From: Nocardioides pini
GTDB taxonomy: Bacteria > Actinomycetota > Actinomycetes > Propionibacteriales > Nocardioidaceae
Length of the DNA: 64,000 bases
Assembly (NCBI RefSeq): GCF_026712185.1
Contig: NZ_JAPPUX010000001.1
Location: forward strand, 62,001 to 126,000
Reading direction: 5' to 3'
The position numbers were made by a program, and so were the translations under genes. The notes under the pieces were generated by a model. The model was not told where the DNA came from. It saw nothing but the letters and a program-made list of their open reading frames with translations, and ran no database searches. This document shows positions 48,678 through 56,958 of this stretch, piece by piece; the first letter of the stretch is position 1; the number at the start of each line of letters is the position of its first letter.

Positions 48678-49796
48678 ATGAGCAAGCACGCCCGTCCCCG
48701 GGGGCTGCCGGTCGACGGCGTCGAGCGGCCGACGGCCGACGGCTGGACCTTCCCGGCGCGCAACCCGGCGACCGCGGAGCCGCTGTGGGACGTCCCGGAC
48801 GCCGGGATCACCGACGCCCGCGACGCTGTCACCGCCGCGCGTCGCGCCTTCGACGCCACGCAGTGGAGCACCGACGCCGACCTCCGCGCGGACGGTGTAC
48901 GACGCCTCGCCGCCGCTGTCGCCGACCACGCCGACGAGCTGGTCGCCCTCATGGCGGCCGAGACCGGGGTGCCGGTCGCGCTGCGGGATGCCCACCTCGA
49001 CGACGCGCTGGCCGCGATGACGACCGGCTCGCAGGGCGACCCGGCCGGCGTGACGGTCGTCGTCACGCCCGCCACCGCGCCCCTGTCCGTCGCGCTCGCC
49101 GAGGTCGGTCGCGTGCTCGTCGAGGGCGGGACCGTCGTGCTGAAGCCCGCCCCGGAGGCCGCGACCGCCGCGCTGGAGCTGGGCCGGCTCGCCCTCGACG
49201 TCCTGCCGCGCGGTGTGCTCAACGTCGTCACCACCCGCGACGTCGACGTCGCCATCGCGCTGACCCTCGACGAGCGGGTCGACGCCGTCTCCCTCAGCGG
49301 GTCACCGGTCGTGGCCGAGCGGGTGCAGGTCGCGGCCGAGCGGGCCGGCAAGCGCGTCCGCCTGGACGTCGGCGGGCCGAGCCCCGTCCGGGTCGGCGAC
49401 GACGAGGACCTGGAGGCGGTCGTCTCCGCTGCGGCGTACGACGTCGCGGCCAACGCCGGCCAGGGCTGTCGGCTGCCGGCCAGCGTCGTCGTACCCGTGC
49501 ACCGGCACGCCGAGGCGATGAAGGTGGCCGTCGAGGCGATGGCGGACGTCAGGGTCGGCGATCCGGGCGACCCCGCCACCCGGTGCGGGCCGCTGCGCTC
49601 GGTCGTCGCCCGCGACCGGGTGCGCCGCTACGTCGACCTCGCCCGCTCGGAGGGCGGTGACGTCGCCCTGGGCGGTCAGCCGCTCGACCGGCCCGGCTGG
49701 TGGTTCGCCCCCACGGTGGTCGGAGGCCTCGCGCCCGGCTCGCGGCTGGTCCGCGAGGAGGTGCTGGGCCCGGTGCTGATGGTCGTCCCGGGCTGA
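48678..49796 (+). CDS. Truncated, degenerate aldehyde dehydrogenase-like protein
   Basis: 372 residues against about 480-500 for the family. The N-terminal and central cofactor regions are recognisable (TVVLKPAPEAATAALELG; PRGVLNVVTT) and the nucleophile Cys is kept (NAGQGCRLPASV). But the oxyanion PWN motif is replaced (VVTPATAPLSVAL), the base motif ELGG reads LDVGG, and the protein stops just after EEVLGPVLMVVPG, so the last 110-120 residues (cofactor lid and oligomerisation strand) are missing. No continuation was found in another frame before the convergent gene 15 bp on. Codon use is normal, so it is probably an expressed pseudoenzyme or a recently truncated gene. The start (MSKHARPRG) is unsupported by a clear ribosome site. 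Confidence 0.8.
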   Translation: MSKHARPRGLPVDGVERPTADGWTFPARNPATAEPLWDVPDAGITDARDAVTAARRAFDATQWSTDADLRADGVRRLAAAVADHADELVALMAAETGVPVALRDAHLDDALAAMTTGSQGDPAGVTVVVTPATAPLSVALAEVGRVLVEGGTVVLKPAPEAATAALELGRLALDVLPRGVLNVVTTRDVDVAIALTLDERVDAVSLSGSPVVAERVQVAAERAGKRVRLDVGGPSPVRVGDDEDLEAVVSAAAYDVAANAGQGCRLPASVVVPVHRHAEAMKVAVEAMADVRVGDPGDPATRCGPLRSVVARDRVRRYVDLARSEGGDVALGGQPLDRPGWWFAPTVVGGLAPGSRLVREEVLGPVLMVVPG

Positions 49797-49810
49797 GGCG
49801 CGGATCGGCC

Positions 49811-50530
49811 TCACTCGTCCGCGTCGAGGTGCGGGTCGGCGAGCAGGTACTGCGTGAGCCGGCCCTGGTGGGTCCGGTCGTGGTGGCGCACCGGCTCCGG
49901 GACCATGCGGCCCTCCGCGGCGTCCCAGAAGCGGTCGACCCGTCGGGCGACGACGCGGGCCAGGTGGCCCGTCACGCCCTGGTGCGGGATCCACGGGTGC
50001 GGTCGCGTGGGCGAGGCGAGCTCGGCGTGGTGCAGCCGGGCGCCCAGGTCCTGCGGGCCGTCCCCCGTGTGGTCGTCCTCGGCGAGCAGCGCCTCGGCGA
50101 GCCGGAGCTCGAGGGCGCACACCGCCTCGAGCTCGCGGTGCACCTCCGCCCAGATCCCGGGCCAGGGCCGGCCCACGGCGTAGATCGAGCCGTAGAGCCT
50201 GGCCTTCACCAGGGCGAGGGCCTCCTCGTAGCTGCGGCTGGCGGCGAGGTACTCGTGCGCGAGGTCGTGGCCCCCGGGGAGGTCGCGCACGAGGGGGGCG
50301 ATCGCGTCGACCATCGCGGCGTTGTGGCGGCTCGCGATGGCGAGGAAGGTGTCGATGGCCGTGTAGTGGTCGCGGGGACGGCCCAGGTTCGGCCGCGCGC
50401 TGCTGGCCAGGTCCAGCCGGCGCCGGAGGTCCTGGTGGGTCATGTCGAGGTCGTGGGCGAGCGTGATCACGGCGATCATCTCCTCGGAAGAGCCGTGTCC
50501 CTCCAGTCTCCCTCGCCCGGCACCGATCAC
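49811..50530 (-). CDS. Helical protein, possibly hemerythrin-like; function unknown
   Basis: 239 residues from a GTG that overlaps the GNAT stop (GTGA). An ATG 17 codons later is the alternative, but its GAGGAG directly abuts the start codon. Predicted to be mostly helical with His/Asp/Glu pairs spaced as in hemerythrin-like bundles (GRPRDHYTAIDTF, ASRHNAAMVDA, GGHDLAHEYLAASRSYEEAL, IWAEVHRELEAV), followed by a His-rich tail. Hemerythrins bind di-iron or oxygen. The match is by eye and weak. It is last in a three-gene minus-strand operon. Confidence 0.65.
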   Translation of the reverse strand: MIGAGRGRLEGHGSSEEMIAVITLAHDLDMTHQDLRRRLDLASSARPNLGRPRDHYTAIDTFLAIASRHNAAMVDAIAPLVRDLPGGHDLAHEYLAASRSYEEALALVKARLYGSIYAVGRPWPGIWAEVHRELEAVCALELRLAEALLAEDDHTGDGPQDLGARLHHAELASPTRPHPWIPHQGVTGHLARVVARRVDRFWDAAEGRMVPEPVRHHDRTHQGRLTQYLLADPHLDADE

Positions 50531-50964
50531 AAGGTCGCGGGACGGGCCATCGGGACGTGCATGACGCCGTCCTCGTCGAACTCCGGCCCCGTCACCACGA
50601 AGCCGTAGCCCTCGTAGAAGGCGGTGAGCCCGGTCTGGGCGTCCAGCCGCACCTCGCGGTCGCCGCACAGGACCATCGCCTCGACCATCATCACGGCGGC
50701 CAGGCCGCGCCCGCGCGCGGACGGGGCGACGACCACACGGCCGATGCGCGCCCACCCGCCGTCGTCGAGCACGCGCAGGGTGCCGACCACCGTCTGCTCG
50801 TCGTCGAGCAGCACGACGTGGCGGGTGGCGTCCTCGAGGTCGCGGCCGTCGAGGTCGGGGTAGGGGCAGTCCTGCTCCACGACGAACACCTGCTGGCGCA
50901 GCCGCCACACGTCGTACGCCGTGCGCGGGGGCAGCTCGTCGAAGCCCGCGACCAGCACCTTCAC
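50527..50964 (-). CDS. GNAT N-acetyltransferase, ElaA-like
   Basis: 145 residues. The acetyl-CoA loop is VVVAPSARGRGLAAVMM (R/Q-x-x-G-x-G/A pattern), with strand 4 VVGTLRVL and the ending GLTAFYEGYGFVVTG typical of the fold. RLRQQVFVVEQDCPYPDLDG near the N-terminus matches the ElaA group. It probably acetylates a small amine or protein N-terminus; substrate unknown. Start GTG overlaps the hydrolase stop by four bases, and its stop overlaps the next gene by four bases. Confidence 0.85.
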   Translation of the reverse strand: MKVLVAGFDELPPRTAYDVWRLRQQVFVVEQDCPYPDLDGRDLEDATRHVVLLDDEQTVVGTLRVLDDGGWARIGRVVVAPSARGRGLAAVMMVEAMVLCGDREVRLDAQTGLTAFYEGYGFVVTGPEFDEDGVMHVPMARPATL

Positions 50965-51860
50965 CGGAGGAAGTCCGTCACCTGGCGGAGGGCGCGGGCG
51001 CCCTCGGGGACGAGGGGGAGCAGGCCGTAGACGTGGATCAGGTCGGGCTCCTCGATGGCGGTGAGGTCCCAGCCGGCCTCCGCGGCCCGGCGGGCGAGCA
51101 GGCGGCAGCCGGGCGCGAGCAGGTCGCGGGTGCCGTAGAGCATCAGCGCCCGCGGCAGCCCGGTGAGGTCGCCGAGCGCGGGCGACACCTCGGGGCGGCC
51201 GAGGTCGGCGTCGGACCCCGCCCACCACGCGGCGTACGCCTGCACCTTGCCGATGAACAGCCACGGGTCGATCGCGTCGGCGGCGAAGGTCTCCGGTGTC
51301 GAGGTGGTGAGGTCCACCCAGGGTGCGTGCAGCACGAGCGACGACGCCTGCGCGAGCCCGCGGTCGCGCATCGACAGCGCCATCGCCAGCGCGAGCCCGC
51401 CGCCTGCGGAGTCGCCGGCCAGCACCGCCCCGCCCTCCGAGGCGGCCCACCGCGCGGCGTCGTCGACGAGCGCGTCGTGGGAGTCCTTCCACGTGTGCTC
51501 GGGTGCGAGCGGGTAGTCGGGCATCACGACGCGGGCGCCGATGCCGTCGGCCAGCCGCGTGGCGTAGCGGACGTGGAACGGGTCGATCGGCGCCATGTAG
51601 CCGCCGCCGTGGACGTAGTAGAGCGTCCGCGTCACCGGGCGTCCGCGCGGGGTGAGGACGTGGCACGGGAAGCCGATGTCGCTGACCGTCGCCTCCCAGC
51701 GCCTGGTGAAGCGGGGAACGACGCGGGTGGGGAGCGTGCGGTCGAGCGTGCGGTGCCACGCCTCGACGCGCGCCCGCTCGGTCGGCTCGTCCTCCAGCTC
51801 GCGCGAGCGGCGCACGGCGGGCACGAGGCGGGCGAGGAGGTCGTGGCGGCGGCTCGGCAT
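50961..51860 (-). CDS. Alpha/beta hydrolase, hormone-sensitive lipase-like esterase
   Basis: 299 residues. HGGGY oxyanion motif in LYYVHGGGYMAPID, nucleophile elbow GDSAGGGLALAMAL, Asp in ALMLYGTRDLLAPG, and His in EPDLIHVYGLLP. These are the marks of the HSL/type IV esterases, which hydrolyse short-chain acyl esters. No signal peptide. The ATG is fixed by a leaderless -10 (TACGCT, 7 nt); a longer frame upstream would run into the thiamine leader region. First gene of a three-gene minus operon, divergent from the thiamine transporter. Confidence 0.88.
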   Translation of the reverse strand: MPSRRHDLLARLVPAVRRSRELEDEPTERARVEAWHRTLDRTLPTRVVPRFTRRWEATVSDIGFPCHVLTPRGRPVTRTLYYVHGGGYMAPIDPFHVRYATRLADGIGARVVMPDYPLAPEHTWKDSHDALVDDAARWAASEGGAVLAGDSAGGGLALAMALSMRDRGLAQASSLVLHAPWVDLTTSTPETFAADAIDPWLFIGKVQAYAAWWAGSDADLGRPEVSPALGDLTGLPRALMLYGTRDLLAPGCRLLARRAAEAGWDLTAIEEPDLIHVYGLLPLVPEGARALRQVTDFLR

Positions 51861-51873
51861 GGGAGGCAGCGTA
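51858..51873 (-). promoter_or_regulatory. Leaderless promoter of the esterase gene
   Basis: On the minus strand TACGCT (51873-51868), 7 nt, then ATG at 51860. It lies about 10 bp from TAGGGT (51884-51889), the candidate -10 for the divergent thiamine operon. Confidence 0.5.
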
Positions 51874-51883
51874 GGTGGAGGGC

Positions 51884-51889
51884 TAGGGT
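51884..51889 (+). promoter_or_regulatory. Candidate -10 of the thiamine riboswitch transcript
   Basis: TAGGGT fits TAnnnT and would place the transcription start about 51896, directly before the riboswitch. -35 not evident. Confidence 0.4.
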
Positions 51890-51898
51890 GGGACCTAC

Positions 51899-51990
51899 GA
51901 AGACAGGGGAGCACGTGCAGGCGTGCTGAGAGTGCGGACCAGCCGCAGACCCTCCGAACCTGATCCGGTTAGCACCGGCGCAAGGGAGTC
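51899..51990 (+). ncRNA. TPP riboswitch (THI element)
   Basis: The conserved pyrimidine-sensing CTGAGA (51926-51931) and the pyrophosphate-sensing ACCTGATC (51958-51965), followed by CCGGTTAGCACCGG and GCAAGGGAG, match the THI-box consensus in order and spacing. The 5' GGGGAGC matches the usual start. The AGGGAG near the 3' end of the aptamer is also the Shine-Dalgarno of the downstream gene (about 8 nt before ATG), so ligand binding should directly hide the ribosome site (inference). Confidence 0.95.
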
Positions 51991-51994
51991 ACAC

Positions 51995-53086
51995 ATGTCG
52001 CACGCACGCAGCCGCGCTGCCCTCACCACCTCGACGCTCGCCGCGGCGACGGCACTGGCCCTCGCGGGCTGCAGCCTCGCCGGCGGCGACGGGTCGACCG
52101 CCACCGAGCCGTCGACGTCCTCCTCGGACACCGGGCAGGGCGGCGGCACGGTCGTCCTGGCCACCCACGAGTCGTTCCACCTGCCCAAGAAGCTGGTGAG
52201 GGCGTTCGAGGCCGAGACCGGCTACGACCTCGAGGTCCGCGCCGCCGGGGACGCCGGCACGCTGGCCACCAAGCTCAGCCTGACCGCCGACAACCCGATC
52301 GCGGACGCCGCCTTCGGCGTCGACAACACCTTCGCGTCGCGGCCGCTCGGCGAGGGCGCGTTCGCCGAGGTCACCACGACGGCGACCCCGCCCGCGGAGT
52401 ACGCCCTGCCCGAGGGCGGCGACCGGCTGGTGCCGGTCGACTCGGCCAACGTGTGCGTCAACGTCGACACCGCCTGGTTCGAGCGGGAGGGCCTCACGCC
52501 GCCGACGACGCTCGAGGACCTGGCCGACGACCGCTACCGCGACCTCTTCGTCACACCGGGCGCCTCGACGAGCAGCCCCGGGATGGCGTTCTTCCTGGCC
52601 ACCGTCGCGGCCTTCGGCGACTCCTGGCCGGACTACTGGACCGACCTGCTCGACAACGGCGCCAAGGTCGTCGACGGGTGGGAGGACGCCTACTACGGCG
52701 ACTTCACCGCCGGCTCCGACAACGGCACCCGCCCGATCGTCGTGTCGTACGACTCGTCCCCGGCGTTCACCGTCAGCGGCGGGCGCACCACGACGGCGGC
52801 GCTGCTCGACACCTGCTTCCGCCAGGTGGAGTACGCCGGCGTGCTCGAGGGCGCCGACAACCCTGCGGGCGCCGAGGCGCTCGTCGACTGGATGCTGTCC
52901 GACGAGGTGCAGAGCGCGCTGCCGGAGTCGATGTACGTTTTCCCGGTGATGCCGGGGGCCACGGTCCCGCCGGACTGGGCGGAGTTCGCGCCGCAGCCGA
53001 CCGACCCCTACGAGGTCGACCCCGCCGAGATCGACGCCAACCGCGAGCAGTGGCTGACCGAGTGGACCGACGTCATCTCGCGATGA
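51995..53086 (+). CDS. thiB: Thiamine ABC transporter substrate-binding lipoprotein
   Basis: 363 residues. Lipobox LAGC with Cys26, then a Ser/Thr-rich linker. The mature protein is a family 1 thiamine/iron-type binding protein: TVVLATHESFHLPKKLV, VPVDSANVCVNVDTAWFERE, LTPPTTLEDLADDRYRDLFV, SYDSSPAFTVSGGRT and SALPESMYVFPVMPG, as in TbpA/ThiB. It carries extracellular thiamine (or phosphates) to the ThiP channel. Directly follows a TPP riboswitch and overlaps thiP by four bases (ATGA), which makes the assignment firm. Confidence 0.93.
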   Translation: MSHARSRAALTTSTLAAATALALAGCSLAGGDGSTATEPSTSSSDTGQGGGTVVLATHESFHLPKKLVRAFEAETGYDLEVRAAGDAGTLATKLSLTADNPIADAAFGVDNTFASRPLGEGAFAEVTTTATPPAEYALPEGGDRLVPVDSANVCVNVDTAWFEREGLTPPTTLEDLADDRYRDLFVTPGASTSSPGMAFFLATVAAFGDSWPDYWTDLLDNGAKVVDGWEDAYYGDFTAGSDNGTRPIVVSYDSSPAFTVSGGRTTTAALLDTCFRQVEYAGVLEGADNPAGAEALVDWMLSDEVQSALPESMYVFPVMPGATVPPDWAEFAPQPTDPYEVDPAEIDANREQWLTEWTDVISR

Positions 53087-54774
53087 GTCTCGATACGCCC
53101 GGGCTCGTTCCTCGCCCGGCCACTCGACCACCGAGGGCTGCGCGCCGCGTCGCCGGCCTCCTGGCCATCGCGGCCGCCCCCGTCCTGGTGCTGGGCGTGC
53201 TCTTCGTCCTGCCGGTGGCCGGCATGGTCGCCGAGGGGTTCGTGGTGGACGGGCGGTTCGCGCCCGGCGCGGTGCTCGACGTCCTCGCGCGCCCGCGCGT
53301 GCACCGCGTCGCCTGGTTCACCGTGTGGACCTCCGGGGTCGCGACGCTGCTCGCGGTCGTGCTCGGGCTGCCGGCGGCGTACGCGCTCCACCGGCTCGCG
53401 CTGCCGGGGCGAGCGGTCGTGCGGGCGGCGCTGCTCGTGCCGTTCGTGCTGCCGACGGTCGTCGTCGGCGTCGCGTTCCGCCAGCTGCTGGGCGAGGGCG
53501 GGCCGCTGGGCTTCCTCGGCCTCGACGGCACGCCCGTCGCGATCGTGTGCGGCCTGGTCTTCTTCAACGTCGCCGTCGTGGTGCGCACCGTCGGCGTGGC
53601 GTGGGAGTCGCTCGACCCGCGCCCGGGGCAGGCGGCGGCCGCGCTGGGCGCCTCGCCGTGGCAGGTGCTCCGCACCGTCACCCTGCCGGCGCTGCGGCCC
53701 GCGATCGTCGGCGCCGCGAGCATCGTCTTCCTCTTCTGCGCGACCGCGTTCGGCGTCGTGCTGACGCTCGGCGGCGTGCGCTACTCGACGGTCGAGACCG
53801 AGATCTACCTGCTCACCACCACCGTCTTCGACCTGCAGGCGGCAGCCGCGCTGTCGGTGCTGCAGATCGTGGTCGTCGTCGCGCTGCTCGCCCTCGCCGC
53901 GCGGCTGCGGGCGACCCCCGACCCGACGGCCCAGCGCGCCGTGGCGCCCGCCCGGGCCGTACGCCGCTCCGACGCACCCGTCGTCGTCGCGACGCTGCTG
54001 GTGCTGGCGGCGATGCTGCTGCCGATCGTCACGCTGGTGCTGGGGTCGCTGAGCGTCGGCGACGGCTGGGGGCTCGACAACTACCGCGCGCTCACCACCG
54101 CCGGCGACGACCAGGCCCTGCTGGTGCCCGTCACCACGGCGCTCCTCGTGAGCCTGCGCACCGCCGTCGACGCCATGTGGATGGCACTGCTCGTCGGGAT
54201 CGTGGTGTCGCTGATCGTGACGCGGCGCTCGCACTCGGTCGGCGAACGTCGGGTCCGCTCGACCCTCGACGGCTTCTTCATGCTGCCCCTGGGCGTCAGC
54301 GCGGTGACGCTCGGGTTCGGCTTCCTGATCACCCTCGACCGGCCGCCGCTCGACCTGCGCGACTCGCCGCTGCTGGTGCCGATGGCCCAGGCGCTGGTCG
54401 CGCTGCCACTCGTCGTGCGCAGCCTCACCCCGGTGCTGGGCGGCATCGACGACCGGCAGCGCCAGGCCGCCGCGTCGCTGGGCGCCTCGCCGTGGCGGAC
54501 GCTGCTGACCGTCGACCTGCCGGTGGTCTGGAAGCCCGTGCTCGCCGCCTGCGGCTTCGCCTTCGCGGTGTCGCTGGGGGAGTTCGGCGCGACGTCCTTC
54601 CTGGCCCGCGACACGAACCCGACCCTGCCCGTCGTGATCTTCCGGCTGATCGGGCATCCCGGTGAGGCGAACTACGGCATGGCGCTGGCGGCCTCCGTCG
54701 TCCTCGCCGTCGTCACCGCGGTGGTGGTCCTGGGCGTCGAGCGGCTACGCGTGCCGGGTGTGGGAGCGTTCTGA
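53083..54774 (+). CDS. thiP: Thiamine ABC transporter permease (fused double-domain)
   Basis: 563 residues with about 12 membrane helices in two homologous halves, each with an EAA loop (PGQAAAALGASPWQVLRTVT at about 180-199; RQRQAAASLGASPWRTLLTV in the second half). This is the ThiP architecture: one polypeptide with both permease domains. The N-terminus is a cytosolic Pro/Arg-rich segment. It overlaps thiB (ATGA), and its stop is one base from the ATPase start. Confidence 0.92.
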   Translation: MSLDTPGLVPRPATRPPRAARRVAGLLAIAAAPVLVLGVLFVLPVAGMVAEGFVVDGRFAPGAVLDVLARPRVHRVAWFTVWTSGVATLLAVVLGLPAAYALHRLALPGRAVVRAALLVPFVLPTVVVGVAFRQLLGEGGPLGFLGLDGTPVAIVCGLVFFNVAVVVRTVGVAWESLDPRPGQAAAALGASPWQVLRTVTLPALRPAIVGAASIVFLFCATAFGVVLTLGGVRYSTVETEIYLLTTTVFDLQAAAALSVLQIVVVVALLALAARLRATPDPTAQRAVAPARAVRRSDAPVVVATLLVLAAMLLPIVTLVLGSLSVGDGWGLDNYRALTTAGDDQALLVPVTTALLVSLRTAVDAMWMALLVGIVVSLIVTRRSHSVGERRVRSTLDGFFMLPLGVSAVTLGFGFLITLDRPPLDLRDSPLLVPMAQALVALPLVVRSLTPVLGGIDDRQRQAAASLGASPWRTLLTVDLPVVWKPVLAACGFAFAVSLGEFGATSFLARDTNPTLPVVIFRLIGHPGEANYGMALAASVVLAVVTAVVVLGVERLRVPGVGAF

Positions 54775-54775
54775 G

Positions 54776-55771
54776 GTGCTGGCCCTGCGGGACGTGACCG
54801 TGCGCTACGGCGACGCCACGGCCGTCGACGACGTCTCGCTCGACCTCGCGTCGGGACAGGTGCTGGCCGTGCTCGGTCCCTCGGGCTGCGGCAAGTCCAC
54901 GCTGCTGCGCGCGGTCGCGGGCCTCGAGCCGCTCGAGTCGGGGTCGATCTGCTGGGACGGCGAGGACCTGGCCGGCACGCCCACCCACAAGCGCGGCTTC
55001 GCGCTGATGTTCCAGGACGGGCAGCTCTTCGCCCACCTCACCGTCGCCCGCAACGTCGCCTACGCGCTCCGGCTCCGGCGTACGCCGGCCGCGCGTGTCG
55101 CCGCGCGGGTGCGCGAGCTGCTCGACCTCGTGGGGCTCTCCGGGTACGACGACCGGCTGCCCGGCACCCTGTCCGGCGGCGAGCGGCAGCGCGTCGCGCT
55201 CGCGCGGGCGCTGGCCGTCGAGCCGCGGCTGATCCTCCTGGACGAGCCGCTGTCGGCGCTCGACGCCACCCTGCGCGAGCGGCTTGCCGGCGACCTGCGG
55301 TCGATCCTGCACGCGGCGGGGACGACCGCGCTGCTGGTCACCCACGACCACGAGGAGGCGTTCGCGCTGGCCGACCGGTTGGCGGTGATGCGCGGGGGCC
55401 GCGTCGTGCAGCAGGGCGCGATCGACGAGGTGTGGCGCGAACCGGTCGACGAGGAGACCGCCCTGTTCCTCGGCTACGCGCGCGTGCTGCGCGACGCCGC
55501 CGCACGCCGCGTGCTGGACGCCGCCGCGCTGCCACCGGCGTACGCCGTCGCGCTCCGCCGCTCCGCGCTGGTCGTCGACGACGAGGGCCCGCTGCGCGCC
55601 GTCGTCGAGTCGGCGCGCGTGACGCCTGAGCTGGTGCGGCTCGTCGTCGGCGCCGAGGGGGTGGGCTCGGTCGACGCGGTCGCGCCGCTGGGCGGCCGGG
55701 TGGCCCCCGGTGACGAGGTGTCGCTGCGCGTCGACGTGACACGTCTCGCGGTGCTGGCGATCACCCCCTGA
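54776..55771 (+). CDS. thiQ: Thiamine ABC transporter ATPase
   Basis: 331 residues. Walker A GPSGCGKST, signature LSGGERQR, Walker B LILLDEPLSALD, H-loop LLVTHDHEEAFALADR. The nucleotide-binding domain ends about residue 230; the remaining 100 residues are a TOBE-like regulatory domain, longer than in enterobacterial ThiQ (about 230 residues). The GTG one base after the thiP stop is chosen because GGGAGCG lies about 8 bp upstream; a GTG about six codons earlier is possible. It completes the thiB-thiP-thiQ importer. Confidence 0.9.
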   Translation: MLALRDVTVRYGDATAVDDVSLDLASGQVLAVLGPSGCGKSTLLRAVAGLEPLESGSICWDGEDLAGTPTHKRGFALMFQDGQLFAHLTVARNVAYALRLRRTPAARVAARVRELLDLVGLSGYDDRLPGTLSGGERQRVALARALAVEPRLILLDEPLSALDATLRERLAGDLRSILHAAGTTALLVTHDHEEAFALADRLAVMRGGRVVQQGAIDEVWREPVDEETALFLGYARVLRDAAARRVLDAAALPPAYAVALRRSALVVDDEGPLRAVVESARVTPELVRLVVGAEGVGSVDAVAPLGGRVAPGDEVSLRVDVTRLAVLAITP

Positions 55772-55785
55772 GGTGGACCCGTCCC

Positions 55786-55801
55786 TAGACTGGCGTCCGT
55801 G
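55786..55801 (+). promoter_or_regulatory. Leaderless promoter of the PAP2-family gene
   Basis: TAGACT (55786-55791), 7 nt, then GTG. Separates this gene from thiQ although only 27 bp lie between them. Confidence 0.55.
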
Positions 55802-56845
55802 TACAGACCGGCCTATGCCCTGCTCGTGGGAGTCGCCGCCACCATGGGCGCGCTGGCTGTCACGGCCGCGCTCGTGCTCGACCGGCCGCTGGTCGACCCG
55901 GAAGGCTTCCTCGGTCCGTCGTGGCTGCGGCTGCCGCTGCTGATCCTCGGTGCCTTCCTGCTCGACATCCTGCCCCGGACGCTGTGGTACTCCCGGATGA
56001 AGCCGGCGCTGATGCCCGACATCGCCCGCGAGCGCATCCGTGAGCACTGGGACCGCGAGCGGATCACCCTCGTGGTGCTCGGGCTCGTGTCCTTCTACAT
56101 CACCTACGTCTGCTACCGGAACCTCAAGTCGTTCCTCCCCTTCATCATGGGCGAGGACAAGTACGACCGTGAGCTGCACCTGATCGACCGGGCGCTGATG
56201 TTCGGCCACGAGCCGGCGACCATCCTGCACACCATCTTCGGCACCGGCTTCTCCGCGCACATCCTGTCCACGATCTACCTGTGGTTCCTCCCGCTGGTGC
56301 CGCTGGCCCTCGCGGCGTGGCTGGTGTGGTCGCGCAACATCACCTTCGGCTACTGGTTCGCCACCTCGCAGTGCCTGGCCTGGTCGCTCGGCACCGCGTC
56401 CTACTACGCGCTGCCGACCCTCGGCCCCGGCTTCCAGTACAGCTACCTCTACGCCGACCTCCCCGACACCGGGTCGAGCGCGCTGATGGAGTCGTTGTTC
56501 TACGGCCGCAAGGGGGTCATCCGTGACGGCGCGGAGGGGGCCGTGCAGTCCGTGGCCGGCTTCGCCTCGCTGCATGTCGCGATCACCCTGCTGGTCGCGC
56601 TCATGGTGCAGTACACGCTCCGCAACAAGGTCCTGCACATCGTGTTCTGGACCAACTTCGCCATCACCGTCGTCGCCACCCTCTACTTCGGCTGGCACTA
56701 CATCGCCGACGACCTCGCCGGCGTCGTGATCGCCCTCTTCTCCTTCTGGCTCGGCGGGCTCGCCAGCGGGCAGAAGTTCGACAGACGCGGGTTGTCGAGC
56801 CATCCGACCTCGACGACCAGCCAGGTCCCCGTCGACGCCGACTGA
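55799..56845 (+). CDS. PAP2-superfamily membrane enzyme, Aur1/inositol-phosphotransferase-like
   Basis: 348 residues with about six membrane helices. The PAP2 active-site residues are present in their usual order: SVAGFASLHVAIT (C2-like Ser-Leu-His) and FGWHYIADDLAG (C3-like His and Asp), after an unusual large N-terminal region with two helices. The CLAWSLGTASYYALPTLGPG block resembles Aur1-type inositol phosphorylceramide synthases. In Actinobacteria such proteins may transfer a phospho-headgroup to a lipid (inference); plain phosphatidate phosphatase activity is the alternative. Ends 35 bp before element copy 2. Confidence 0.85.
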   Translation: MYRPAYALLVGVAATMGALAVTAALVLDRPLVDPEGFLGPSWLRLPLLILGAFLLDILPRTLWYSRMKPALMPDIARERIREHWDRERITLVVLGLVSFYITYVCYRNLKSFLPFIMGEDKYDRELHLIDRALMFGHEPATILHTIFGTGFSAHILSTIYLWFLPLVPLALAAWLVWSRNITFGYWFATSQCLAWSLGTASYYALPTLGPGFQYSYLYADLPDTGSSALMESLFYGRKGVIRDGAEGAVQSVAGFASLHVAITLLVALMVQYTLRNKVLHIVFWTNFAITVVATLYFGWHYIADDLAGVVIALFSFWLGGLASGQKFDRRGLSSHPTSTTSQVPVDAD

Positions 56846-56879
56846 CCGGCGTACGCCGTCTGCTGCTGCCCGCTCGCGA

Positions 56880-56953
56880 GTCACCGGATATCCGGTGACC
56901 GACCTGCTTACAGGTACAGATCTCTACCTGTAAGCAGGCAACTGGGGTGCACA
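56880..56953 (+). repeat. Tripartite palindromic element, copy 2 (A-B-C order on + strand)
   Basis: A: 20-bp perfect palindrome 56880-56899, arm GTCACCGGAT. B: 36-bp palindrome 56903-56938 with one mismatched pair, outer arm CCTGCTTACAGGTA. C: degenerate, AACTGGGGTGCACAG. Lies between the 3' ends of two convergent genes and could terminate both. Confidence 0.9.
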
Positions 56954-56958
56954 GCAGC

